Assembly: GCA_050873765.1 (NCBI GenBank)
Contig: JBNMJK010000010.1
Span: forward strand, 1-48,848
Direction: 5' to 3'
Length of the DNA: 48,848 bases
Origin: Sodaliphilus sp050873765
GTDB taxonomy: Bacteria; Bacteroidota; Bacteroidia; Bacteroidales; Muribaculaceae
A program made the position numbers and the translations under genes. The notes below the pieces were generated by a model. It saw only the letters and a list, made by a program, of their open reading frames with translations, was not told where the DNA came from and did not search any database. Position 1 is the stretch's first letter; each line of letters opens with the position of its first letter. Of the stretch, positions 31,841-41,512 are shown piece after piece.

Positions 31841-32944
31841 CTATTCTATATATAGGTAATCGTAGTGCACTAAAGGGCGCTTGCCTTTGCTGCCCATCAC
31901 GGCACGGGCCTTGGTGGCGCTGTATGCCACACGGCCATAGGCAAAAGTGCTGCCGTCGGGGCCCACGATGCTCACAATATCGTCTTTCTCAAAGTCGCCC
32001 TCAATGCGCGTCACCCCCACGGGCAGCACACTGGTGGCCACAGGCGAAGTGAGCGCCTCGTATGCGCCCTCATTGACATGGATTGCGCCTTTGGCAAACC
32101 CCTCGCTGTGCGCTATCCACTTCTTCACGCCGCTGGTGGGGTGCTCTGTGGCGTGGAACAAGGTGAAAGGCACCTCACGGTTGCCAGCCATCACATCGAG
32201 CAGAATGTCGGCACGCTTACCGTTGGCAATCACCACTTCGCACCCCTCCTCTGCCACTTTCTGGGCAATGTGGTATTTAGTGCCCATGCCGCCACGGCCA
32301 AAGCTCGATTTCTTTTTCTGTATGAACGAGCCCTCGTTGATTTGCTGCGCAGGGTCAATATCGGTAATCACCTTTGAGCTGGCCAGCTCCGGATTGCCGT
32401 CGTACACGCCATCGATGTTGCTCAGAATCACAAGAGCCTGGCACTCCATCATGGTGGCGATCAGCCCCGACAGTTCATCATTGTCGGTGAACATCAGCTC
32501 CGTCACCGACACAGTGTCGTTCTCGTTCACGATAGGAATCACGCCATGCGACAGCATCACATTGATGCAGTGACGCTGGTTGAGATAGTGGGCACGAGTG
32601 GCGAAACTCTCCTTCCTGGTGAGCACCTGGCCACACACCAGACCCCGGTCGCTGAAAAAGTCGTAGTAGCGGTTGATGAGCCTCACCTGTCCCACGGCGG
32701 AGAACAACATTCGCTCGCTCACCGTGTCGAGGGCCGTCACGCCAAGGGTGTGCATCAGGCAGCGACCGGCAGCCATAGCGCCGCTCGACACCATAATCAC
32801 CTCCACGCCCAGCTTTCGCAGCTGCGCCACCTGGTCCACGATGGCGCTCATGCGCGTCACATCGAGCGTGCCGTCGGGGCGTGTGAGCACATTGCTGCCA
32901 ATCTTCACCGTGATTCGGCGGTATTTAGAAAAATCTGTCATCAT
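31841..32944 (-). CDS. proB: Glutamate 5-kinase
   Basis: A 367-residue enzyme, exactly the E. coli ProB length, that phosphorylates glutamate as the first step of proline synthesis. The amino-acid kinase domain has VKIGSNVLT, IMVSSGAMAAGR, VNENDTVSVTE and RGGMGTKYHIAQK (nucleotide and Mg2+ loops). The C-terminal PUA-type domain (about 275-367) is present (LPVGVTRIEGDFEKDDIVSI, VAYSATKARAVMGSK). ProB is usually feedback-inhibited by proline through the kinase domain. First of the proB-proA pair. Confidence 0.95.
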   Translation of the reverse strand: MMTDFSKYRRITVKIGSNVLTRPDGTLDVTRMSAIVDQVAQLRKLGVEVIMVSSGAMAAGRCLMHTLGVTALDTVSERMLFSAVGQVRLINRYYDFFSDRGLVCGQVLTRKESFATRAHYLNQRHCINVMLSHGVIPIVNENDTVSVTELMFTDNDELSGLIATMMECQALVILSNIDGVYDGNPELASSKVITDIDPAQQINEGSFIQKKKSSFGRGGMGTKYHIAQKVAEEGCEVVIANGKRADILLDVMAGNREVPFTLFHATEHPTSGVKKWIAHSEGFAKGAIHVNEGAYEALTSPVATSVLPVGVTRIEGDFEKDDIVSIVGPDGSTFAYGRVAYSATKARAVMGSKGKRPLVHYDYLYIE

Positions 32945-33215
32945 CCTTACATTATTTATTATAAGGCAAAATTACAAAAAAAAGCGTTACGCCTCCCCAA
33001 CTGTTAAAAATTAGCGTTTTTTTAAGAAGTTGCAAAAAAAATAGCAAAGACCTTTGCATTATTAAGAATTTTTTACAAACTTTGTGTGCTAATTGATTTT
33101 TGAGCCATTGGAAAAGATAAGAAGGCTACTGAAAAATCACCCTGACAACTTTTATATTAAAATACATTCTAACTTAATTTTTTTAACTAAAATCATTAAC
33201 TAAAACTACAAGCGT

Positions 33216-36200
33216 ATGAAAAAACAGATTGCCCTTGTTGGTGCTCTTTTACTTGCCAGCGCGAGTGTAGGCACTACATTTGCATCCGCTGTACCACAAG
33301 CTGTCACGGTTGAGGCCGGATACGTGAAAGGTACCGTTGTTGACGAGAATGGTGAACCCATTATCGGCGCAAGCGTTCAGGTAGTTGGAACCACGCGTGG
33401 TGCTGCTACCGATTTGAATGGTAACTTCAGCATCAAGGCCAACAGCAACGTGAAGCTGCAAATCAGCTCCGTAGGTTTTAAGACCGTGACTTTGAAGGCT
33501 TCTGAAGCTGGTCGCGTGACCCTCCAAGAGGACAAGGCCCTGCTCGATGAAGTGGTGGTTGTGGGCTACGGCCAGCAGCGTAAGGCCAACCTCACTGGTG
33601 CCGTGACCAGCGTAGATGTGAGCAAGAACCTCAGCTCAAAAAGTGAGACCGATGTGGCAAAGGCCCTTCAAGGTGCTGTGCCAGGACTGACTATCACCAA
33701 CAATAGCGGTAGCATCAGCGACGACGCCACCGTGGTGATTCGTGGTATCGGTACACTCTCTAACGGTGGAACTTCCACGCCACTCTACATTGTGGACGGT
33801 GTGCCCGTTGAAAATCTTTCATTTATCAACAGCGACGACATTGAGAGCATCTCCGTGCTCAAGGATGCCGCATCAAGCTCTATCTATGGTACGCGCGCTG
33901 CCTTCGGTGTGATCTTAGTCACCACTAAGACAGGTAAGCAGCAAGACCGCGTGAAGATCTCCTACAAGAACAACTTCGCATGGAGCCAGGCCACCTGCAC
34001 TCCATCTTATCCTAACGTGCCCACCCAGGTGCAGGCGCTTATCGACGCCAACCGCCGCAAGGGTAACGCTTCCGAGCTGTTCGGCATGTATCTCGACAGC
34101 GAGCAGTTCCAGAGCGGTATGAACAAGTGGATTGAGAAGCACGGCGACACGAAGAGTGGCTACCGCGAAATGATTTATGGCGACGACTATGATGAATATG
34201 GCTACTATGCCAACTGGGATGTGCCCGGCATCATCTTCAACAACGCCGCTCCTTCCCAGAGCCACAACCTCTCCATCTCGGGAACTTCTGGAAAGACCAA
34301 CTTCTTCATCAGCGCCAACTACAACCAGCGTCAGAACCTGATGAACTTCAATCCCGATAAGATTAAGAACTATCACCTTACCGCCAACATCACCACTCAG
34401 GCCACCGACTGGCTGCAAGTGGGCGTGCGCACCAGCTATGGCGACCGCTCTTGGGACTACCCATACGTGCAGGGTCAGGGCTCTTACCAATATGTATGGC
34501 GCTGGGGTTCATTCTTTGGTCCTTACGGATATGTGAAGGATGCTGATGGTAATGAATATGATGGTCGTACGCTCATCGGCTTCCGCAAGACCGCCGGTGA
34601 CGCTTACAAGAAGACCAACAATATGCGTGTGGGTGCTTTCGCTAAAATTGACTTCACCCACGGCCTTACCTTCAACGCCGACTACACCTTTGTGAAGAAG
34701 CACACCAAGTATAAAGGCATCGGTCTGCCAAGCACCATCCTCAACACTTGGGGTGTGAATCCAAAGATCACAACGCTCAACACCACCACATTCATTGAAT
34801 CAAGCCGTTCCGACTACACACAGCAGGTGTTTAACGGCTATTTCAACTTTGCTCAGAGTTTCAACGATGTTCACAATGTGAATGTGATTCTCGGTGCAAA
34901 CGTTGACAAGGACGACAGCGAATATCTGTACTATGAGCGTTGGAATATGCTCGACACCAATCTTCCTGAGCTTATCCTCACCGATAAGGAGCACTCCTAT
35001 GATCAATACCACAGGCATAATGGTTCAATCGGCTACTTTGCCCGTATCAACTACGACTTTATGGGACGCTACTTGATTGAACTTAATGGTCGCTACGATG
35101 GATCGAGCAAATTCCCAAGAAACGACAAATGGGCATTCTTCCCATCAGCATCTATCGGCTGGCGTTTCTCTGAAGAACCATTCATGGCAAGCACCAAAAG
35201 CTGGCTCGCAAATGGTAAGCTCCGCGCTTCCTATGGTTCAATCGGTAACCAAGAGGTGGGCGAATACATGTATCTCGAAACAATGTCGAAGGTGAACAAT
35301 GGCGTTTACTGGTTGGGTAGTGGTGATTCCAGATACGACTATGTGGGCTTGCCAAGGCTGGTGCCATCATCCCTCACTTGGGAAAAAATCAACACCACCA
35401 ACATCGGTCTCGACCTCGCCTTCCTCCAGGGCGACTTGAACGTGACCCTCGACTGGTTCCAGCGCGACACTAAGGACATGCTTGCTCCTGGCAAGGAACT
35501 TCCAAGTGTGCTCGGTACTGGTGCAGCAAAAGGTAATGAAGGATCTCTCCGCTCTCGTGGCTGGGAACTCACTCTTGACTACCGTCACAAATTCGGTGAT
35601 GTGAACGTGTATGGCACATTCAATATCAGTGACTACAAGACCAAGGTGACCGAATGGGACAGCAACAACCTCATCAATGATTACTACACTGGTAAGGAAT
35701 ACGGCGAAATCTGGGGCTTTGAAACTGACCGCTACTTCGATTTCAACGACTTTACAGGTAAGGACGAAAATGGCAAGTGGATTTACAAGGAAGGCGTAGC
35801 CGACCAGTCTAAACTCCAGAGCGGCAGCTTCGTATATGGTCCTGGCGACATCAAGTTTGTGGATAAGGACAAAAATGGCAAGATCGACTGGGGCGAAGGC
35901 ACACCAGAAAATCATGGCGACCTCGTGAAGATTGGCAACTTCACTCCACGCTATCAGTATTCAATCCGCCTTGGCGCAGAATGGAGAGGTTTTGATATCG
36001 ACCTCTTTATGCAAGGTGTGGGTAAGCGCGACATGTGGACCCAGTCGGCATTTGTAATGCCAATGACCCGTGGCGAGGACGCTATCTACTCTAACCAGAC
36101 CAGCTACATCACTGAGGCAGAATTCGCCGCAGGTGTTATCGACCAGAGTAAGGACTTCCCACGCATGTGGGGTGGTGGCGCAGGCCGTGGTAAGGCTTCA

Positions 36201-36512
36201 AGCTCTATCCTTGACAACGGTTGCTTCAACTTCTATCCTCAGACCAAATATTTGGTGAACATGGCTTACCTGCGCATGAAGAACATTACTGTGGGCTACA
36301 CTCTTCCTACTAACCTCGTGAAGAAGATCACCCTCAGCAAGGTTCGCGTTTACGCTGCTATCGCCAACGCGTTCGACATCATCAACCACAACAACGGCAC
36401 TGGCATCGACCCAGAAATCAACACCGGTGTTGGTTCATTCGGTAATGGTGTTTGGGGACGTACTGACCCAATTATGCGCACTTACTCATTCGGTATCCAA
36501 ATTGAACTGTAA
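33216..36512 (+). CDS. SusC/RagA-family TonB-dependent outer-membrane transporter
   Basis: A 1098-residue SusC-like receptor. The signal peptide (MKKQIALVGALLLASASVG, cut after FASA) is followed by a CarboxypepD_reg-like domain (KGTVVDENGEPIIGASVQV), the DEVVVVGYGQQRKANLTGAV hinge, plug domain (VIRGIGTLSNGG, YIVDGVPVENLS, VLKDAASSSIYGTRAAFGVI) and a full barrel ending SFGIQIEL. It imports a glycan or another large nutrient across the outer membrane using TonB energy, with the SusD partner. The nearly 270-base upstream gap has TTTG-rich candidate promoter boxes (around 33049 and 33077) but none perfect. Codon use is that of a well-expressed gene. No enzyme gene is adjacent. Confidence 0.95.
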   Translation: MKKQIALVGALLLASASVGTTFASAVPQAVTVEAGYVKGTVVDENGEPIIGASVQVVGTTRGAATDLNGNFSIKANSNVKLQISSVGFKTVTLKASEAGRVTLQEDKALLDEVVVVGYGQQRKANLTGAVTSVDVSKNLSSKSETDVAKALQGAVPGLTITNNSGSISDDATVVIRGIGTLSNGGTSTPLYIVDGVPVENLSFINSDDIESISVLKDAASSSIYGTRAAFGVILVTTKTGKQQDRVKISYKNNFAWSQATCTPSYPNVPTQVQALIDANRRKGNASELFGMYLDSEQFQSGMNKWIEKHGDTKSGYREMIYGDDYDEYGYYANWDVPGIIFNNAAPSQSHNLSISGTSGKTNFFISANYNQRQNLMNFNPDKIKNYHLTANITTQATDWLQVGVRTSYGDRSWDYPYVQGQGSYQYVWRWGSFFGPYGYVKDADGNEYDGRTLIGFRKTAGDAYKKTNNMRVGAFAKIDFTHGLTFNADYTFVKKHTKYKGIGLPSTILNTWGVNPKITTLNTTTFIESSRSDYTQQVFNGYFNFAQSFNDVHNVNVILGANVDKDDSEYLYYERWNMLDTNLPELILTDKEHSYDQYHRHNGSIGYFARINYDFMGRYLIELNGRYDGSSKFPRNDKWAFFPSASIGWRFSEEPFMASTKSWLANGKLRASYGSIGNQEVGEYMYLETMSKVNNGVYWLGSGDSRYDYVGLPRLVPSSLTWEKINTTNIGLDLAFLQGDLNVTLDWFQRDTKDMLAPGKELPSVLGTGAAKGNEGSLRSRGWELTLDYRHKFGDVNVYGTFNISDYKTKVTEWDSNNLINDYYTGKEYGEIWGFETDRYFDFNDFTGKDENGKWIYKEGVADQSKLQSGSFVYGPGDIKFVDKDKNGKIDWGEGTPENHGDLVKIGNFTPRYQYSIRLGAEWRGFDIDLFMQGVGKRDMWTQSAFVMPMTRGEDAIYSNQTSYITEAEFAAGVIDQSKDFPRMWGGGAGRGKASSSILDNGCFNFYPQTKYLVNMAYLRMKNITVGYTLPTNLVKKITLSKVRVYAAIANAFDIINHNNGTGIDPEINTGVGSFGNGVWGRTDPIMRTYSFGIQIEL

Positions 36513-36574
36513 TTTTAAGCAAGACCCAATTTAGATACATTGATTTACTAACATTCAAAACTGATAATAGTTAT

Positions 36575-38293
36575 ATGAAAAAAATAGCTTTATTATTGAT
36601 TTCTGGATTGATGTTAACGTCTTGCAACGACTTGATTGACACCGAACCATACGATCAATTCACCAAACAGAACTTCTTCACCAATGAGAAGAACGTTCAG
36701 CTTTTCATCAACTACACCTATAATGAGTTCTCCGGTTACGGAAACAATGGTAGTTATGGCGACTTCTACTTCAATTTCCTGAACGACGACCAAGGCACCA
36801 CTGGTATTCAAGACTGGACTTTCACATCTGTTCCTGCCACTGCTGCCGCTTGGAATAACCCTTATGTGGAGATTCGTCGTGCCAACACGCTTCTTGCTGC
36901 ACTTCCTGGCATCACAGAAATGAGTGCGGCTACCAAGGCCAACTATGAGGGTCTCGGTCGTTTGGTTCGCGCATGGCAGCACTTTAAGCTGGTGCGTGGC
37001 TTCGGCGACTGCTACTGGGTGGACAAGGTGCTTGACCCTGCTGACACTGATATTCTTTATGGTGAGCGCCAGCCTCGCAACACTGTAATGGACAAGGTAC
37101 TTGAAGATCTTAATTATGCTTGTGCCAACATTAGCATGAATCCAAACTCTCAAACAGAGTATAACAAATATGTGGCACTTGCTATCAAGAGCCGTGTTTG
37201 CCTGTTTGAGGGCACTTACAGCAAGTATGTGCTCAAAGATGAGGCTCGCGCTAAGACTTACCTCGAAGAATGTAAGAACGCCAGCCTTGAAATTATGAAC
37301 TCTGGCAAGTATTCCCTCAATGCTAATTTCAAACAGAATTTCGATCAGCTTGACCTGAAGGGCAACCCTGAGATGATTCTTTACAAGCACTATGTATATA
37401 GTGTACTCGGCCATGGTACAGTGGACTACACCTGTGGTTCAACCCAGGTGCACGGTATGACTAAGGACGCTTTCGACAGCTACCTCTTCCGTGATGGCAA
37501 GCCATTGGCCCTCACCACTATGGATAAGAGCGAAGATGGTGTGATTATCAATAAGGACGATAACTCAGGCTTCGGCAAAGCTAACTTTATCGACATTGCC
37601 AACGTGCTTGCAAAGCGCGACCCACGTTTGAGCGCGCAGGTTGATAGCGTACTTCAATTCCCTGGCTGTGGTTACGCACGCTTCGGTGGTGCTCAGTCCA
37701 CATCTTCAACAGGTTATGGTGTGCTGCTGTTCGACACCGACGCTATGCCTAACAAGGATCGTCAGCAGACTAACACCAACACTACCGATGCTCCTATCTT
37801 CTGGCTGGCTGAGATTTACCTCAACTATGCAGAGGCTTGCGCAGAACTCGGTAACATCACTCAAGCCGACCTCGATGCATCTATCAATAAGCTCCGCGAC
37901 CGCGTGGGTATGCCTCACCTTACCACCACTCCTGAAGCTGACCCAGCTAATAAGATGGGTGTGAGCCCAATTATCTACGAGATTCGCCGTGAGCGCCGTG
38001 TGGAATTGATGTACTGCAACAACGACCGCTACTTCTCACTCCAGCGCTGGAACCAGCTCGGTCTCCTCGACACTCAGAAGTATCCCGACCAGTGCCGTGG
38101 TGCTTATGTGGGCAACCTCAAAGGCACAAGCACAATCGACTGGAGCCAGATTAAGGTGGATGCTGATGGCTACATCAACTGCAAGAACGGTGGTGCTGAG
38201 CGTATCTACGACAGCAAATACCTCCTCTTCCCAATCCCAAGTGGACAAAAGACCCTCAACAAGAATATCGGTCAAAACCCAGGTTGGGAATAA
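36575..38293 (+). CDS. SusD/RagB-family nutrient-binding lipoprotein
   Basis: A 572-residue surface lipoprotein (lipobox LMLTSC, Cys16; then NDLIDTEPYDQFTKQNFF, the SusD N-terminal signature). The long TPR-like helical body (RRANTLLAALPGI, GLGRLVRAWQHFKLVRGFG, IFWLAEIYLNYAEACAELGN) and C-terminal EIRRERRVELMYCNNDRYF region are typical of SusD. It forms the lid of the SusC barrel and binds the glycan. It follows SusC by 62 bases. Two hairpins follow (38311-38334, 38351-38390). The residues that would fix the sugar are not recognisable. Confidence 0.95.
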   Translation: MKKIALLLISGLMLTSCNDLIDTEPYDQFTKQNFFTNEKNVQLFINYTYNEFSGYGNNGSYGDFYFNFLNDDQGTTGIQDWTFTSVPATAAAWNNPYVEIRRANTLLAALPGITEMSAATKANYEGLGRLVRAWQHFKLVRGFGDCYWVDKVLDPADTDILYGERQPRNTVMDKVLEDLNYACANISMNPNSQTEYNKYVALAIKSRVCLFEGTYSKYVLKDEARAKTYLEECKNASLEIMNSGKYSLNANFKQNFDQLDLKGNPEMILYKHYVYSVLGHGTVDYTCGSTQVHGMTKDAFDSYLFRDGKPLALTTMDKSEDGVIINKDDNSGFGKANFIDIANVLAKRDPRLSAQVDSVLQFPGCGYARFGGAQSTSSTGYGVLLFDTDAMPNKDRQQTNTNTTDAPIFWLAEIYLNYAEACAELGNITQADLDASINKLRDRVGMPHLTTTPEADPANKMGVSPIIYEIRRERRVELMYCNNDRYFSLQRWNQLGLLDTQKYPDQCRGAYVGNLKGTSTIDWSQIKVDADGYINCKNGGAERIYDSKYLLFPIPSGQKTLNKNIGQNPGWE

Positions 38294-38310
38294 TCTCTAC
38301 GGAAAAATGA

Positions 38311-38390
38311 TTTAGCGCCACACGCGGCGCTAAACCACCGCACATAAAGTGAGCCGCCAGAGCTTGTTGATGCTCTGGCGGCTCTTTTTA
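38311..38390 (+). terminator. Two hairpins ending the susCD operon
   Basis: TTTAGCGCC/GGCGCTAAA (38311-38334, 9-bp perfect stem), then GAGCCGCCAGAGC/GCTCTGGCGGCTC (38351-38384, 13-bp perfect stem) followed by a T-rich tail. The second is the terminator; the first may add RNA stability or a second stop. Confidence 0.85.
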
Positions 38391-38413
38391 GCTACCAAGC
38401 CTATAAAGGGGGG

Positions 38414-39808
38414 CTAAAGCTGTGTGAGCATGAATGCCATGTAGTGTGGGAGAGTGAGCGTGCGGCCATTTCTGCCGATGTTGTAGTCGCCCAGCTTTAT
38501 GCCATATTCCACATGATATTTCTCTTGGTGTTTAAGTAGGGTCTTCAATGATTTTGCATTGCCATTCTTGGCCTTACATTCGATTGGTGTAGCTTTTCCT
38601 TGATAACGAATAAAGAAACCAATTTCAAGGCTGTCGGCCTTCTGATAGTAATAGAGTTTTCGCCCCATTTTGCCGAAAATGTCAGCGAGCGCGTTTTCAA
38701 AAATGGCTCCTTTGTAGCCATATAAGTTGCCTTTTATGATATCAAACTGTGTGCCGTCGTCGAGCATACTGACAAACAGACCAGTATCAGCCATATAAAT
38801 TTTAAAGCAATTCTGAATGGCGTTACCACTAAAGGGCAATTCAGGAATGTTAAGATTGTGGCATCTGCGCACAATGCCAGCGTCCTCAATCCATTGCAAA
38901 CTTCCCTGATATTCCTTGCTTCTTCCCCCCTTCCTCACCATGGCGTAAGTGAACTTTTTGTTGTCACGCCCCAACTGGCGTGGGATAGATTCAAAACATT
39001 CACGAATGTGTGGCTTGTCGGCAGGTAGGGCGTATTTCACCATGTCTGCTTTATATTCATCAAGGATTTGCCGCTGAACCCTTATGGTTTGGTTGGTGTC
39101 GCGGGTTTGGAGGAATGTGGCTATGGCCTCTGGCATTCCTCCCACAATCACGTATTGAAGAAATAATTCCCTCATGCGGAGATGAATGGCATCTGGAACT
39201 GGTGTTTCAGACTCCATGCACGACGACAATAGTTTAAACACGGGCTCTTTGATGCCGTTGGCCCAAAGCCATTCTTCAAAGCCCATAGGATACATGTCAA
39301 CAATGTCTTCAAACCCTACAGGAATTGAAGCCTCGCCACTTTCTTGACGTTCAGTTCTATAACCATTTACGCCTAAAAGCGAACCTGTGCAAATCACATC
39401 GTAGCGTCCATCAAGTTTGAAAAATTTCAGCGAAGACCTTGCTTTTTGGCAATCTTGTATTTCATCGAATATGAGGCAGGTGTGGTGGGGCTCAAATACG
39501 GAGCTGGGAATGGCGGCGGAGATGGCAATGGAAAGATAGTCGATGTCCAGACTGCCGTTGAATATGGATTTCAGTTGAGGCTGCTGGTGAAAATCAATAT
39601 ATATCACATGCTTATAGTTCGCTTTAGCAAAGCTGAGCACAGAACTTGTTTTGCCACATTGTCGAACACCCTTCACGACCAGGGGTTTTCGGTTATTATT
39701 TTGTTTCCATGATTGGAAGTGCGACTCTATTTTTCGTTTATATATATTATGCTGTGTATAAGTTTGATAAGTTAGTTTGTTACACTTTTTCGGGTCACTT
39801 TTTGGCAA
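38414..39808 (-). pseudogene. DUF4143 AAA+ ATPase no. 3 (degenerate: no normal start, nuclease Asp lost)
   Basis: The frame (464 residues if read from a TTG at 39808) has Walker A GVRQCGKT (47-54) and Walker B CLIFDEIQ (111-118). Aligned with paralogue no. 2 (MYRKLYSSLLQWRK), the true start should be the codon of NIYKRKIESHFQSWK at 39745-39743, which is ATA, not ATG. The only other start, TTG at 39808, lies inside the TAACTTTG -7 box. No in-frame ATG occurs before the Walker A motif. The C-terminal nuclease pattern reads LEIGFFIRY ... PIECKAK, where the Asp of the other copies is Gly397. No stop interrupts it. No 33-bp array is upstream. Probably inactive or in decay. Confidence 0.75.
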
Positions 39809-39813
39809 AGTTA
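39806..39813 (-). promoter_or_regulatory. Promoter -7 box of DUF4143 ATPase no. 3
   Basis: TAACTTTG on the minus strand, matching the Bacteroidetes -7 consensus, overlaps the TTG that begins the long frame, so translation cannot plausibly start there. No -33 element is obvious. Confidence 0.5.
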
Positions 39814-39925
39814 TGGTGTTTGTTTGGAATTATGAAATTTTTGGTGGGTTAAATTTGGGTTGATATTGGTGCTCTGTGGCGCAAATTTGGAATGGTGATG
39901 GGTGTGGTATGTGCCGAATTATTCA

Positions 39926-39933
39926 TAACTTTG
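39926..39933 (+). promoter_or_regulatory. Promoter -7 box of the PIG-L deacetylase gene
   Basis: TAACTTTG, 71 bases before the ATG; no -33 match is clear. Confidence 0.55.
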
Positions 39934-40004
39934 TGTGGAATCATTCACTTAATTAATTAACCGCGTTTTGCGATAAAATAAACAAGAAAAGAATATATCT
40001 ACGT

Positions 40005-40733
40005 ATGAAACGATTTGCTGTAATGCTGTGTGCCTTGCTGCTGGCGGCCACACTTCCAATGATGGCCCAGAACTCTGTTTTGGGCAAGTATAAGAAAGCG
40101 CTGATTATTGGCGCGCACCCCGATGATCCGGAGTACTGCTGTGGCGGCACGGCGCTGATGCTCCAGCGCAGCGGCTGTGAGGTGGTGAACGTGTATCTCA
40201 CCGGTGGCGAGGCTGGCATACCCGGCAAGAGTGGCGATGAGGCGAAGGCTATCAGGCTGAAGGAGATACACGATGCGTGCGCCATCATGGGTGTGCGCTA
40301 TGTGATGCTCTCGCAGGTGGACGGGGCCTGTGAAATCACGAAGGAGCGCTATGCCGAAATGAAGGCGGTGATAGAGCGTGAAAAGCCCGATGTGGTGTTC
40401 ACTCACTGGCCCATCGACTCGCATCGCGACCATCGCATCTGTAGCCTGCTCACCTACGACGCTTGGCGGCAGCTTGGCCATTCGTTTGACCTCTACTACC
40501 ACGAGGCGATGACTGGATTGCAGACACAGAACTTCCACCCCGACACCTACGTGGATATTACCGATGTGGTGGAAACGAAGCACAAGGCCTGCCGCGCCCA
40601 CGCCAGCCAGGAGCCCGACTTCATTCTGGAATGGCACATACCTATGGAGCGCTTCCATGGCGGTGAATACCAGTGCAAATATGCCGAGAGTTTTGTGAAG
40701 CAAGTTTGGAATCCGGCCACAAAACAAAAGTAG
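40005..40733 (+). CDS. Exported PIG-L/LmbE-family deacetylase
   Basis: A 242-residue zinc-dependent de-N-acetylase. A signal peptide (MKRFAVMLCALLLAATLPMM, then AQ) sends it across the inner membrane. The metal site AHPDDPEYCCGGTAL (A-H-P-D-D motif) is intact, as is THWPIDSHRDHR (the distal His pair). PIG-L enzymes remove acetyl groups from GlcNAc-type sugars, so a periplasmic or surface glycan is a likely substrate (inference). Monocistronic, with a repeat cluster after it. Confidence 0.85.
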   Translation: MKRFAVMLCALLLAATLPMMAQNSVLGKYKKALIIGAHPDDPEYCCGGTALMLQRSGCEVVNVYLTGGEAGIPGKSGDEAKAIRLKEIHDACAIMGVRYVMLSQVDGACEITKERYAEMKAVIEREKPDVVFTHWPIDSHRDHRICSLLTYDAWRQLGHSFDLYYHEAMTGLQTQNFHPDTYVDITDVVETKHKACRAHASQEPDFILEWHIPMERFHGGEYQCKYAESFVKQVWNPATKQK

Positions 40734-40740
40734 CCCCTCC

Positions 40741-40809
40741 CCAAATTCCGCCAAATTACCGAACAAAAACCGGCCAACTTGCCGAACAAAAATGCGCCAA
40801 ATTGCCGAA
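40741..40809. repeat. Orphan 3 x 23-bp tandem repeat
   Basis: On the minus strand three units begin TTCGGYAAKTTGG and end in T-rich runs; their starts (40809, 40786, 40763) are exactly 23 apart. They share the TTCGGCA start with the 33-bp array at 25495 but not the rest. No DUF4143 gene is next to them. Confidence 0.8.
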
Positions 40810-41103
40810 TGAATTTCAGAAATATTTAAAAATCAAAAGTTTACGGTAAGTGGAATCAACTTGTGTAGATGATGTGTTTTTTATATGTTTTCGGGTAGTA
40901 TGAGTTTTGAAATTCAGCATGTGAAGTAAATCTCTGTTGTGTATTTAGCGTGTGTAGGGGGCGGACGCATGGGCCGTGTATCCCAACAGTTTTAGCCAGG
41001 TGCTCGAAATTTTAAAATGAGTACATCTTTTTCTTGCGTTGTCTTGTGTGATGATGGAGAATATTTAGGTTGTGATTTTGCTATTTGAGTGGTAAAAAAC
41101 ACT
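40810..41103. other. Non-coding gap before rnpA
   Basis: AT-rich sequence with a GGGGGCGGACGC-like element near 40958 related to those at 16032 and 16167. No coding signal. The rnpA promoter lies at its end. Confidence 0.5.
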
Positions 41104-41111
41104 TACCTTTG
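41104..41111 (+). promoter_or_regulatory. Promoter -7 box of rnpA-yidD-tatD
   Basis: TACCTTTG, 8 bases before the rnpA ATG; the leader must be very short. Confidence 0.6.
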
Positions 41112-41119
41112 CACAGAAA

Positions 41120-41512
41120 ATGGCAAATTACCGATTATATAAGCGAGAGAAGCTGTGTAGCCACACGGCCGTAGGGCTCATGTTCAGTGGCGGGAAGAGC
41201 GTGATTGCCTATCCGCTGCGGGCGGTGTATCGTGTGGGGCCGGCGCGTGCCGAGGCTCCAGCGCGCTTTATGATCACCATTCCCAAAAAGAAAATCCGCA
41301 CGGCTGTGGGGCGTGTGCTGCTGCGGCGCCGCACCCGTGAAGCCTATCGCCTGAACCGTGCCCTTCTGGTGCCTGCCTTGGCAGCCGTTGGCAAGAGCGT
41401 GGACGTGGCGTTTATCTATCTGTCGAAGTCGGCCGCCGACTATGCCGTGATAGAGGAAAAGATGAAAGTGATTCTTCAAAAGATTCAAAAAGCCGCCACC
41501 GATGAGTGCTGA
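41120..41512 (+). CDS. rnpA: Ribonuclease P protein component
   Basis: A 130-residue basic protein that binds the RNase P RNA to process pre-tRNA 5' ends. The RNR-like signature is present as KKKIRTAVGRVLLRRRTREA, and RLYKREKLCSHTAVGLMFSG is the typical N-terminal part. It opens the rnpA-yidD-tatD run; the next gene's ATG overlaps its 3' end by 11 bases. Not next to rpmH in this window, as is common in Bacteroidetes. Confidence 0.9.
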   Translation: MANYRLYKREKLCSHTAVGLMFSGGKSVIAYPLRAVYRVGPARAEAPARFMITIPKKKIRTAVGRVLLRRRTREAYRLNRALLVPALAAVGKSVDVAFIYLSKSAADYAVIEEKMKVILQKIQKAATDEC

